Part shown: piece after piece, positions 42,493 through 49,284 of the stretch
How positions within the stretch are numbered: the first letter of the stretch is position 1
How the letters are laid out: every line of letters begins with the position of its first letter
NCBI GenBank assembly: GCA_947447265.1
Contig: CANFKC010000002.1
Coordinates: forward strand, 62,001-126,000
DNA from: Chitinophagaceae bacterium
GTDB taxonomy: Bacteria > Bacteroidota > Bacteroidia > Chitinophagales > Chitinophagaceae
Length of the DNA stretch: 64,000 bases
Direction: 5' to 3'
Translations under genes and position numbers: made by a program
The notes under the pieces: model-generated
The model's input: only the letters and a program-made list of their open reading frames with translations
The model's database searches: none
What the model was told of the DNA's origin: nothing

Positions 42493-43338
42493 ATGAAACT
42501 TAAATCACTTCTTTTTCTGGCTGTACCTTTTTTGATGGCAACCGCTGCCAGCGCGCAAGATCGTATTTTTCAAAGCAATGGTAATGTAATAAAGGCACGT
42601 ATAGTTTCTGTGGGTGCCGAATCGGTTACCTACAAACTGTTTTCCCATCCTGATGGCCCCGAATATTCAATGGTCAAAAATGAGATTGATAAAATAAAAT
42701 ATGAAAGCGGTAAGCAGGAATGGTTTACAAACAAGGAGCAGGGGGGAGCTTATCCGCATTCTTTGAGTGAACCCGGTGCAGCTCGCACCCGCAGCAAAAT
42801 GATGCTGGATAAACACATGCTTTCGTTCGCGCCATTGCAACTTACGGAGCAGGGTTTTGGTTTCGCCATAAGTTATGAGCAGGCTATTGATAAGGAAGGT
42901 ATTGTATCATTCAATTTGCCATTACTTTCTACCTTCAATCTGTATAACAATAGCAACTACGGCTACAATTACCCCAACTACTATAACAATACCCATCAGG
43001 ATGCCATGTTCTATTTTTGCCCTGGCCTGAAGTTTTATCCTACCAGCATGTTTGGTAAGCTAAAATATTCCGTAGGTCCTTCAATTGTTGCCGGTTTCGG
43101 GCAGGAAACAACTAACGATATTGTTCAGCCGTATTCCAGCTATATGGGCTATAACACTTACGACAGGCTTGTGCTTGGGGTTATGATTACCAACTCGCTC
43201 AACATTAACCCTACCAATCATTTTTCATTAGGCATCGACTACGGTTTAGGTTTTACTTATCTCAATCGTCTTAATAACACGAACGAGTCCATGGCATCCA
43301 TTAACCAGTTTGCTTTTAGAATGGGCTACAGGTTTTAA
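42493..43338 (+). CDS. Array OMP 8: fused to an extra N-terminal domain
   Basis: 281 residues from the ATG at 42493, which starts a clean signal peptide (MKLKSLLFLAVPFLMATAAS). Residues ~22-85 form an additional small domain (RIFQSNGNVIKARIVSVG, YSMVKNEIDKIKYESGKQE) of a type widespread in Bacteroidetes envelope proteins, where it senses or binds something unknown. Residues ~105-281 are the shared array domain (SFAPLQLTEQGFGFAISYEQAID to INQFAFRMGYRF) with an Asn/Tyr-rich loop. It has its own sigma-54 promoter and a terminator. Confidence 0.85.
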   Translation: MKLKSLLFLAVPFLMATAASAQDRIFQSNGNVIKARIVSVGAESVTYKLFSHPDGPEYSMVKNEIDKIKYESGKQEWFTNKEQGGAYPHSLSEPGAARTRSKMMLDKHMLSFAPLQLTEQGFGFAISYEQAIDKEGIVSFNLPLLSTFNLYNNSNYGYNYPNYYNNTHQDAMFYFCPGLKFYPTSMFGKLKYSVGPSIVAGFGQETTNDIVQPYSSYMGYNTYDRLVLGVMITNSLNINPTNHFSLGIDYGLGFTYLNRLNNTNESMASINQFAFRMGYRF

Positions 43339-43370
43339 GGTTTAATATTAGCCAGTTATAATTTATTGGG

Positions 43371-43401
43371 TACCTCCTGCAGCATGCAGGAGGTATTTTT
43401 T
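43371..43401. terminator. Terminator closing the array (possibly bidirectional)
   Basis: A perfect 11-bp stem, TACCTCCTGCA with TGCAGGAGGTA, is followed by six T residues. It lies between array OMP 8 and the convergent pseudouridine synthase gene. Confidence 0.9.
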
Positions 43402-43410
43402 GTTAGGCAA

Positions 43411-44202
43411 CTATCTGATATATCTGTCGTTTTTCTTTTTTGCCGGTTTTGGAGCAGGCTTTTTTTCAGTAACATCTGTTTTTGAAGAATCCTTAAGCAT
43501 CTCCGTCATCTTGTCCATTTCCTGTGGCGTAAAGTAGCGCCAATGGCCAACGGGCATATTGCCCAGTTCTATGTTCATGATGCGCACACGGGTGAGTTTG
43601 ATAACGTCGTAACCTAATGCGGTGCACATGCGCCGTATCTGCCTGTTAAGGCCCTGTGTAAGGGTTATGCGGAAGCGTTTATTTCCCTCCTGCTTTACCT
43701 TACACTTTTTAGTTACGGTATCGAGTATCTGTACTCCTGCGCCCATCTTCTGGATGAAATCAGGCGTAATGGGTTGATCAACTATTACAATGTATTCCTT
43801 CTCGTGGTTGTTGCTCGCACGCAGAATTTTGTTGACGATATCGCCATCATTGGTAAGGAAGAGCAGGCCCTCAGAATCCTTATCCAACCTGCCGACCGGG
43901 AATATTCTTTTGGGGTGATTCAGGTAATAGATAACATTGGTCCGGTCTTTTGGGTCGGTGGTAGATGTGACACCTGCAGGCTTGTTAAAGGCTATATAAG
44001 CCGCCCTTTTTTTCTTCGTGCCTTTCAGTGGTTCTCCGTCAATAGCCACAACATCGCCGGTCATAAAAACTTTAGCGCCCGGCAGCACCAGTTCATCATT
44101 AACAGTTACCCTTGCCTGTTCAATCAGTTTATCAGCTTCTCGCCTGGAACAGAACCCGGTAGCACTGATGTATTTGTTTAAACTGATCTTTTCATTTTCC
44201 AT
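43411..44202 (-). CDS. rluF: 23S rRNA pseudouridine synthase, RluF-like
   Basis: 263 residues from the ATG at 44202; a longer frame reaching 44331 would run through a terminator hairpin and lacks family resemblance. An S4 domain (~3-50, SLNKYISATGFCSRREADKLI) precedes the RsuA-type catalytic domain with Asp in GRLDKDSEGLLFLTNDGD and the motif GLNRQIRRMCTALGYDV, close to E. coli RluF, which modifies 23S rRNA position 2604. The C-terminal ~35 residues are Lys-rich. It lies 31 bp or more after the upstream terminator, so it has its own transcript. Confidence 0.9.
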   Translation of the reverse strand: MENEKISLNKYISATGFCSRREADKLIEQARVTVNDELVLPGAKVFMTGDVVAIDGEPLKGTKKKRAAYIAFNKPAGVTSTTDPKDRTNVIYYLNHPKRIFPVGRLDKDSEGLLFLTNDGDIVNKILRASNNHEKEYIVIVDQPITPDFIQKMGAGVQILDTVTKKCKVKQEGNKRFRITLTQGLNRQIRRMCTALGYDVIKLTRVRIMNIELGNMPVGHWRYFTPQEMDKMTEMLKDSSKTDVTEKKPAPKPAKKKNDRYIR

Positions 44203-44291
44203 AACCCGCTTTACCTGTTGTTGTGGTGTAAAAGTAGCTAATTTTTCAGCAGCGGAATAAGTATTAGCTGCTACAGCACACAACGGTGGCA

Positions 44292-44330
44292 ACAAAAAAG
44301 GTTGCAACCGCCGTTGCAACCTTTTTCTCA
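44292..44330. terminator. Terminator between the two minus-strand genes
   Basis: A GC-rich palindrome around AAAAAAGGTTGCAACCGCCG and its complement (GGTTGCAAC...GTTGCAACC) with A-run on one side and T-run on the other terminates the small gene at 44349-44789 on the minus strand; it can also work in the plus direction. Confidence 0.8.
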
Positions 44331-44348
44331 AGTTTTTTCAATAACTAC

Positions 44349-44789
44349 CTAAATAACAGCGGCCAGCTTATTGCTGTGTCTAGGTAATTCGGTAACGGTG
44401 GCAGTGGATGTTTTTACATTCAGCCCTTCACCAAAAGTGATACCCAGTTTCGATATAGCGTTCAGAAAGGCGCCTTCCATTACTGCTTCGTTAGCTGCGA
44501 AGTTCATCGGGGCAATTCCTACGCTGGTCAGTATTGCTTCGCTTATCGGGTGCTTATACTCTACCGTCATGGTACATACATTTTGTGCGGTATTGTTTTT
44601 GCTGCTCTTCAGAAGTTCGTTTTTTACCTCACGTATACTCCAGTTGCCTTTTCCAAAAATGGCGTTCATACGTGCTATCGCATAATCTTGGTTCAATCTG
44701 CAAATGCCATCTTCATATATCAGGTTTTCTTCACCGGGCGTCGCTCTCAAATCATTCAAAAAGTCGGTCAGTAACTTGTAGTTTGCCAT
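44349..44789 (-). CDS. Small protein, possibly Rad52-like single-strand annealing fold
   Basis: 146 residues, no signal peptide. The sequence is not a firm match to a known family. The segment YAIARMNAIFGKGNWSIREV, a central CTMTVEYKHP strand and a helix EAVMEGAFLNAISKLGI followed by GEGLN recall the Rad52/Rad22-type plan (an R-N-FG-GW helix, beta strands, then a helix with ALxxLG). That would suggest DNA annealing or repair, but this is pattern reading only. It has its own terminator; the promoter region is shared with a possible plus-strand small RNA. Confidence 0.6.
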   Translation of the reverse strand: MANYKLLTDFLNDLRATPGEENLIYEDGICRLNQDYAIARMNAIFGKGNWSIREVKNELLKSSKNNTAQNVCTMTVEYKHPISEAILTSVGIAPMNFAANEAVMEGAFLNAISKLGITFGEGLNVKTSTATVTELPRHSNKLAAVI

Positions 44790-44831
44790 AATGCTTTGTT
44801 TTGTTTTGGTGAATAATTATTTTTATTGCTT

Positions 44832-44839
44832 TACTTTTG
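44832..44839 (+). promoter_or_regulatory. -7 promoter element of a possible small RNA
   Basis: TACTTTTG matches TAnnTTTG on the plus strand; a TTTG lies 23 bp upstream (44805-44808). The region downstream has no good gene before a terminator at 44921. Confidence 0.3.
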
Positions 44840-44845
44840 TTTCGT

Positions 44846-44943
44846 GGTCGATGCGTAGCAGGTGAACTACACTCCCCTTTTTTTCTTAACTAAAATTAGC
44901 CCCAAAGAAATTTTTAAAATAGAGCGATTTCGCTCTTTTTTTA
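44846..44943 (+). ncRNA. Candidate small RNA
   Basis: A ~98-nt interval between the -7 element at 44832 and a strong intrinsic terminator (AGAGCGATTTCGCTCT plus seven T at 44921-44943). No open frame of sense length fits. Homology to a known sRNA was not recognised; the transcript is inferred only from promoter and terminator. Confidence 0.3.
44921..44943 (+). terminator. Orphan intrinsic terminator
   Basis: AGAGCGA-TT-TCGCTCT is a perfect 7-bp stem followed by seven T residues. No plus-strand coding gene ends upstream of it. Confidence 0.8.
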
Positions 44944-45031
44944 TTCAAAGTTTTTAAGTATAAAGTTTCAGTAGCCATATAGGAGCTTGCCGTTTAGTCG
45001 ATATCGCAACTGACTATTCTTATATTTGTTA

Positions 45032-45238
45032 ATGACCTGCTCTTTAACCGGCGCATTTCTGGTTGGATGGCAACCCTTTACTGGTGCAGGTTTTGGCTAT
45101 TTTGAAGGGCTGTTTATTGGGCTCGTGATATGTATGGTTGCGGGAAGATCGACTCAGTGTAATTTCCTTTTCACAGTAAAGAACGCAATGGAAACTATAG
45201 GAAGTGTTGCGATAATGATTGCGGCGAACTGCCGTTAA
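45032..45238 (+). CDS. Small hypothetical membrane protein
   Basis: 68 residues from the ATG at 45032, with two hydrophobic segments (AFLVGWQPF...YFEGLFIGLVICMVAG and ETIGSVAIMIAANC). Not recognised. There is no clear promoter and the neighbours give no hint; it may be spurious. Confidence 0.3.
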   Translation: MTCSLTGAFLVGWQPFTGAGFGYFEGLFIGLVICMVAGRSTQCNFLFTVKNAMETIGSVAIMIAANCR

Positions 45239-45297
45239 TTCTTACATTATCTATAACAATTTACCTATGCCGCATTGCGTTACTACAATGTATCTTT

Positions 45298-46395
45298 ATG
45301 ATTATGAGATCTTCTTTGGTTGCTTTGATTTTATGTGTCGCAACAATAGCCCGCTCTACAGCCCAGGACCTGAAGCCGGGTTTTGATGCCGATGAATATG
45401 CAACCATGTTGCGGATAATGACGTGGCAGGTAGATGCCGCATTCAGAGGTACAACCCCTAAAGAAACCGCTTACAAGTGGATATACAGGTCGCCTGCGAT
45501 GGGCCTGCATAATAAGTGGGACTTGTGGCTCAATACGAATAAAACTACCATCATCGTTAACTTGCGGGGAACTACTTTCGATACCGATAGCTGGCTGGAA
45601 AATTTCTTCAGTGCAATGGTGCCTGCAACGGGTTCGCTGAAACTGGATAGCAATTATACTTTCAATTATAAGCTGGCTGCTGATCCCAAGGCAATGGTGC
45701 ATGTAGGCTGGCTGATTGGTGCCGGTAGCATGGCTCCTGATATTGTTGCGCGGATTAAAGAATATTACGGGCGCGGAGTAAAGCAGGTAATTGTAGTGGG
45801 TCACAGCCAGGGTGGCGCATTGGCGTTTTTAATAACGAGCCACCTGCACTATTTAATGGAAAACGGTGGCTTGCCTGCCGATATTGTTATTAAAAGCTAT
45901 TGCAGCGCAGCGCCAAAACCAGGTAACCTTTACTATGCCTACGATTTTGACTACATTACCCGGGGTGGCTGGGCGTTAACGGTTGTAAATGCAGCCGATT
46001 GGGTGCCGGAAACACCTGTATCTATACAAACCCCTTCTGACTTTAATAAGCTGAACCCTTTTAACCCTGCGGGCCAGCAGACACAGAAAATGAAAAGGGT
46101 AGAGCGCTGGGCATTAAAGTATGCTTATGGCAGGCTTGCTAAAACGAGCCGCAAAGCACAGCGTAAGCAGGAAAAATACCTCGGCAGGGTAGTGTTTAAA
46201 CAAGTGAAAAAATACATGCCTGGTCTTGAAAAGCCTAAGTTCGCGCACTGCAATAATTATATGCGTGCAGGCTTGCCAATTGTATTACAACCCGATGCTG
46301 AATATTATGCTAAGTACCCCGACACAGGCAGCAATGTTTTCAGGCATCATTTATTTGAGCCATACTACTACCTCGTTAAAAAGATATACAAGTAG
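45298..46395 (+). CDS. Secreted class 3 lipase (alpha/beta hydrolase)
   Basis: 365 residues. A signal peptide (1-22, ending RSTAQ) is followed by a class 3 lipase fold: TIIVNLRGTTFDTDSWLENF (with the oxyanion strand) and the nucleophile elbow VVGHSQGGALAFL with catalytic Ser near residue 168; a catalytic Asp (NAADWVPE) and His (e.g. in FRHHLFEPYYY near the end) are plausible. It should hydrolyse acyl esters outside the cytoplasm. No T9SS domain is seen, so it is periplasmic or leaves by another route. It stands alone. Confidence 0.88.
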   Translation: MIMRSSLVALILCVATIARSTAQDLKPGFDADEYATMLRIMTWQVDAAFRGTTPKETAYKWIYRSPAMGLHNKWDLWLNTNKTTIIVNLRGTTFDTDSWLENFFSAMVPATGSLKLDSNYTFNYKLAADPKAMVHVGWLIGAGSMAPDIVARIKEYYGRGVKQVIVVGHSQGGALAFLITSHLHYLMENGGLPADIVIKSYCSAAPKPGNLYYAYDFDYITRGGWALTVVNAADWVPETPVSIQTPSDFNKLNPFNPAGQQTQKMKRVERWALKYAYGRLAKTSRKAQRKQEKYLGRVVFKQVKKYMPGLEKPKFAHCNNYMRAGLPIVLQPDAEYYAKYPDTGSNVFRHHLFEPYYYLVKKIYK

Positions 46396-46777
46396 CTTCA
46401 AGGCAGCATTGCCTCTTCATGTGGCACTGAGCGTATTTCTCTAATACCGGTTAAACATCTAAACCAAACGAATATCGAAAGTTTGTTCTGCATATCACCC
46501 GCGCTGCCGCCCCGGCGCGGACATTAGAGTAAAAAGCTTCAACAGCCCACGTAGGGGAGCTTCTTTGGGCAGCAGAGCAATTGCCCAAAGTGCCGTTTTC
46601 TTTTGTTACTTTTCTTTGCGGCAGCACAAAGAAAAGTAAGTAAGAGGGTAGGCACTAAGCATATTTTACACGGTTTGATTTTAATGTCAAAGCGGTATAA
46701 CACACGTTTGCAAAAAAAGCCATTAAATTGAGTCCTAACTCATTTTAATGGCTTTAAGTATTTTAAAGGAAAATTGT
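46396..46777. repeat. Dispersed palindromic element, copy 2, and terminator region
   Basis: The 382-bp spacer between the convergent lipase and response-regulator genes holds at 46501-46640 the second copy of the element seen at 38621-38751 (GCGGACATTAGAGTAAAAAG, GCTTCTTTGGGCAGC, TTTGTTACTTTTCTTTGC), followed by the response-regulator terminator at 46712-46755. Confidence 0.7.
46712..46755 (-). terminator. Terminator of the response regulator gene
   Basis: On the minus strand AAAGCCATTAAA pairs with TTTAATGGCTTT (inner GAGT/ACTC pairs extend the stem) followed by a T-run (the A-run at 46712-46718 on the plus strand). Confidence 0.85.
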
Positions 46778-47197
46778 TTAGGAGTTAAGCACTTTGCCTG
46801 GTTTCCTGGTAACGAGGTGGCGGTGTTCCGGCATTACACTGGTGTATTTTTTTACGATTTCCAGCAGATAATTAGCTTTAATTGGCTTAGTCATAAATTC
46901 TTCAGCACCTAAAATAATGGCCTCGTTTTTTATGGCCACATTGCCTGCAGATGACATGGTAACTACCCTTGTATGTTTTTTCAGCGGATTACTCTTAACC
47001 AGACTCAATACAGCCAATCCATTGTGGTGCGGCATCATGATGTCCGTAATTACAAGGTCAAAATCCTGCATTTCTATTTTTTCAAGGCCTTCTTTTCCGT
47101 TCGTTGCCGTCTCCACATCATACCCGTTTTTACTCAGGATATGATTGATTGCGTTAAGCATAACAAGATCATCATCAATTACCAATACTCTAGACAT
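46778..47197 (-). CDS. Single-domain response regulator
   Basis: 139 residues, a receiver with no output domain. Acidic pocket DDD at residues 8-10, phospho-acceptor Asp52 in LVITDIMMPHHNG, switch residues in VVTMSSAG and Lys in FMTKPIKA. A short basic tail follows. No kinase is adjacent, so its partner is elsewhere. A TAACTTTG -7 element lies 24 bp before the ATG (minus strand, 47228-47221). Confidence 0.9.
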   Translation of the reverse strand: MSRVLVIDDDLVMLNAINHILSKNGYDVETATNGKEGLEKIEMQDFDLVITDIMMPHHNGLAVLSLVKSNPLKKHTRVVTMSSAGNVAIKNEAIILGAEEFMTKPIKANYLLEIVKKYTSVMPEHRHLVTRKPGKVLNS

Positions 47198-47220
47198 ACA
47201 ATCGTGAATTTTAACTCACT

Positions 47221-47228
47221 CAAAGTTA
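47221..47228 (-). promoter_or_regulatory. -7 promoter element of the response regulator gene
   Basis: On the minus strand the sequence reads TAACTTTG, a match to TAnnTTTG, 24 bp before the ATG. Confidence 0.45.
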
Positions 47229-47349
47229 GTTTTATTTTTTTACCATAACGTTTTCTATTTCCTAAAGCTGGTTATGTATGCTGCAAATAGTTTATTTATT
47301 GCCTTCGTAGCTTACTTCTCCATCGTTATGGATAGCCAAGTATGCTTTT

Positions 47350-47844
47350 TTAGCTTTTTATCTTAATATTCTCCAATACCAAAAGCTGCTCCAGCACAGC
47401 ATGCGTAATTGGGCACACCAGCGCATTCTGTTGGGTAAGCGCCACGCGTTTCAGCAGCACATCTTCATCTGTATAGGGGTAACGTGCACAGTCGCTGGGG
47501 CGGTCATCGTATATATTGCAGGTATTATCTTCTGCAAGAAACGGGCAAGGCATCTGGCGGACTACATAGTCGCCTTCCTTATCCAGTTTAAGATAGTTCG
47601 CAACCAGGTCGCCTTCTTTCATTCGCAACGTCTTAGATATGCGTTTAATGTCGGGCTGTTTAAAACGCGGCGAGTGGTTCTTGCAGCAATTAGCGCATTG
47701 CAGACAATCAATTTTCGCAAATGCCTCCTCATGTAAGTCAGGTAATGCCTTCAGCATCCTGTTCTTGTTACCCCGCTCCAGCATATATTTATACGCCTTC
47801 TGGTGTTCCTTAGCTTCTTTTTCCCAATCCTCTATCAAAATCAA
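47350..47844 (-). CDS. YkgJ-family cysteine cluster protein
   Basis: 164 residues. The family Cys pattern is complete: CLQCANCC (near residue 48), then CPFLAEDNTCNIYDDRPSDCARYP. Such proteins bind zinc or an iron-sulfur cluster; function is unknown. The start is a TTG at 47844 that directly abuts a heptad repeat tract; the next ATG (47784) would cut off the conserved-looking WEKEAKEHQKAYKY helix, so the TTG is preferred. It appears that repeat insertion reached the original start region. Confidence 0.82.
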   Translation of the reverse strand: MILIEDWEKEAKEHQKAYKYMLERGNKNRMLKALPDLHEEAFAKIDCLQCANCCKNHSPRFKQPDIKRISKTLRMKEGDLVANYLKLDKEGDYVVRQMPCPFLAEDNTCNIYDDRPSDCARYPYTDEDVLLKRVALTQQNALVCPITHAVLEQLLVLENIKIKS

Positions 47845-47875
47845 TGGTAAATTGTAAATGGTGAATGGTGAATTA
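47845..47875. repeat. Heptad repeat tract, left flank of the four-helix-bundle gene
   Basis: ATGGTAAATTGTAAATGGTGA and AATGGTGAATT: near-heptad words in the same family as the ATGGTGA array at 16.5 kb. Its inverted counterpart lies at 48316-48351. Confidence 0.8.
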
Positions 47876-48226
47876 TTTGTTTGATTTCGCTGTTTTAACT
47901 ATTGAAGTAACTAATCTGATTATTTCGTCAGCGTCGGTATATAAACTGGTGAATTGTTCTTCCGTCAGATAGTTCGTGGCTTTTAGTAGCTCGAGCCAGT
48001 AAAGTGTTTCATTGATTTCTTTTTGAGCGATGGCCATCTTGTGAATGAAATCTAACTTGCTCTCACCATGCTCCGCTTCTCTTACCAACGCTCCGACCGC
48101 GGTGCCGCTTCTCATCAATTGTTTAGAAATAACAAATTCTCTTTTGTCTTCTGCGAGAAACTTATAAAGGGTTACAATTCTAATTGCGAAAGCAAAACTT
48201 TTTTCTTTGACAACATTGCCTTTCAT
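47873..48226 (-). CDS. Four-helix-bundle protein (S23 / 23S rRNA intervening-sequence family)
   Basis: 117 residues. The pattern KEKSFAFAIRIVTLYKFLAED, VISKQLMRSGTAVGALVREAEHGESKLDFIHKMAIAQKEINETLYWLELL is typical of the S23/four-helix-bundle family first seen in 23S rRNA intervening sequences and now found in many copies in Bacteroidetes. It forms oligomeric helical bundles; function is unclear, though relatives include Avd of diversity-generating retroelements. The gene lies exactly between two inverted tracts of heptad repeats that touch the parB stop and the YkgJ start, like a small cassette inserted between two older genes. Confidence 0.88.
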   Translation of the reverse strand: MKGNVVKEKSFAFAIRIVTLYKFLAEDKREFVISKQLMRSGTAVGALVREAEHGESKLDFIHKMAIAQKEINETLYWLELLKATNYLTEEQFTSLYTDADEIIRLVTSIVKTAKSNK

Positions 48227-48315
48227 GAAATTTCATCAGGTTTTGGTTAATTAATTATCGCAAATTTTGCTGCAGTCAATTTATTATTAACCATTACAAA
48301 TGAGTTTACGCCGAC

Positions 48316-48351
48316 CAATTCACCATTCACAATTTACCATTCACCATTGAA
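48316..48351. repeat. Heptad repeat tract, right flank of the four-helix-bundle gene
   Basis: AATTCACCATTCACAATTTA and CCATTCACCATTGAAT: inverted relative to the tract at 47845 (both contain ATGGTAAATTGT on opposite strands). It ends at the base before the parB stop codon. Confidence 0.8.
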
Positions 48352-49281
48352 TTACAGGCTCATCTTATCCATTATCCTTTCCAGATCTTCGTCGCTGTAA
48401 AACTCTATCATGATGCTGCCTTTGCCATTCTTTTTGCGGTCTAGTTTTACGCGGGTAGAAAGGTGGGAGGCAATGTTGTCTTCAATACGTTTGTAAGGTG
48501 GGGGGAGTTTTGCCAATGCCTTAACTGGCTCTTTTGGGCCCTTTTCAGTGGCCATATCCTTCACCAGTTGTTCTACTTGCCTTACCGATAAACCGCGCTG
48601 AATAGTTTCGCGGAAAACATAAAGCTGCTGGTCAACATGCTCCAGGCTGATGATGGCCCTCGCATGGCCCATGCTTAATTCTCCGTCGCGTACTGACTTC
48701 TGTACATCTGGCGGTAACTTCAGCAGGCGAAGATAATTGGCAACCGTGCTGCGCTCTTTTTTCATGCGCTCGGAAACCTGCTCCTGTGTAAGGTCGCATT
48801 CATCCATGAGGCGCCTGTAGCTCATTGCAATTTCAATGGCATTAAGGTTTTCGCGTTGCAGGTTTTCCAGTAATGCCATTTCCAGCATTTCCTGTCCGTC
48901 AGCAGTGCGTATGTATGCAGGTATGTCAATAAGACCTGCCAGTTTGCTGGCGCGCCAGCGGCGCTCACCGCTGATAAGCTGGTATTTATTCTGCGATGTT
49001 TTTACAACGGTAACCGGTTGTATAATGTCGTGTAGTTTTATGCTTTCCGATAGTTCGCGCAGTGCTGTCTGGTCAAAATCGTGACGTGGCTGCTTAGGGT
49101 TTACCTCTATCATATCCACTGGAACGCGGGCAATAGTGTTGGCGTTGACAGTTTGCTGTGGCTGATTATTGCCATGGGCATCCTGCGAAGCCGGTTTGGG
49201 CGCGTTTATTTCATCTTCCATGTTGCTGAGCAGCGCACGGATACCCTTACCTAAAGCTTGTTTCTTATTTACTTGCGACAT
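48352..49281 (-). CDS. parB: Chromosome partitioning protein ParB
   Basis: 309 residues. N-terminal CTP-binding/ParB domain (~60-150) with VNPKQPRHDF and ISGERRWRASKLAGL, followed by the HTH motif LTQEQVSERMKKERSTVANYLRLLKLP (~185-210) and a C-terminal dimerisation region. It loads on parS sites near the origin and with ParA segregates the chromosome. It lies 3 nt after parA in one operon. No parS sequence was found in this window. Confidence 0.95.
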   Translation of the reverse strand: MSQVNKKQALGKGIRALLSNMEDEINAPKPASQDAHGNNQPQQTVNANTIARVPVDMIEVNPKQPRHDFDQTALRELSESIKLHDIIQPVTVVKTSQNKYQLISGERRWRASKLAGLIDIPAYIRTADGQEMLEMALLENLQRENLNAIEIAMSYRRLMDECDLTQEQVSERMKKERSTVANYLRLLKLPPDVQKSVRDGELSMGHARAIISLEHVDQQLYVFRETIQRGLSVRQVEQLVKDMATEKGPKEPVKALAKLPPPYKRIEDNIASHLSTRVKLDRKKNGKGSIMIEFYSDEDLERIMDKMSL

Positions 49282-49284
49282 TCT

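Noticed and set aside
44203-44331. N-terminal extension of the RluF-like protein
   Set aside because: It passes through the terminator of the upstream gene and does not resemble family members, which start close to SLNKYIS.
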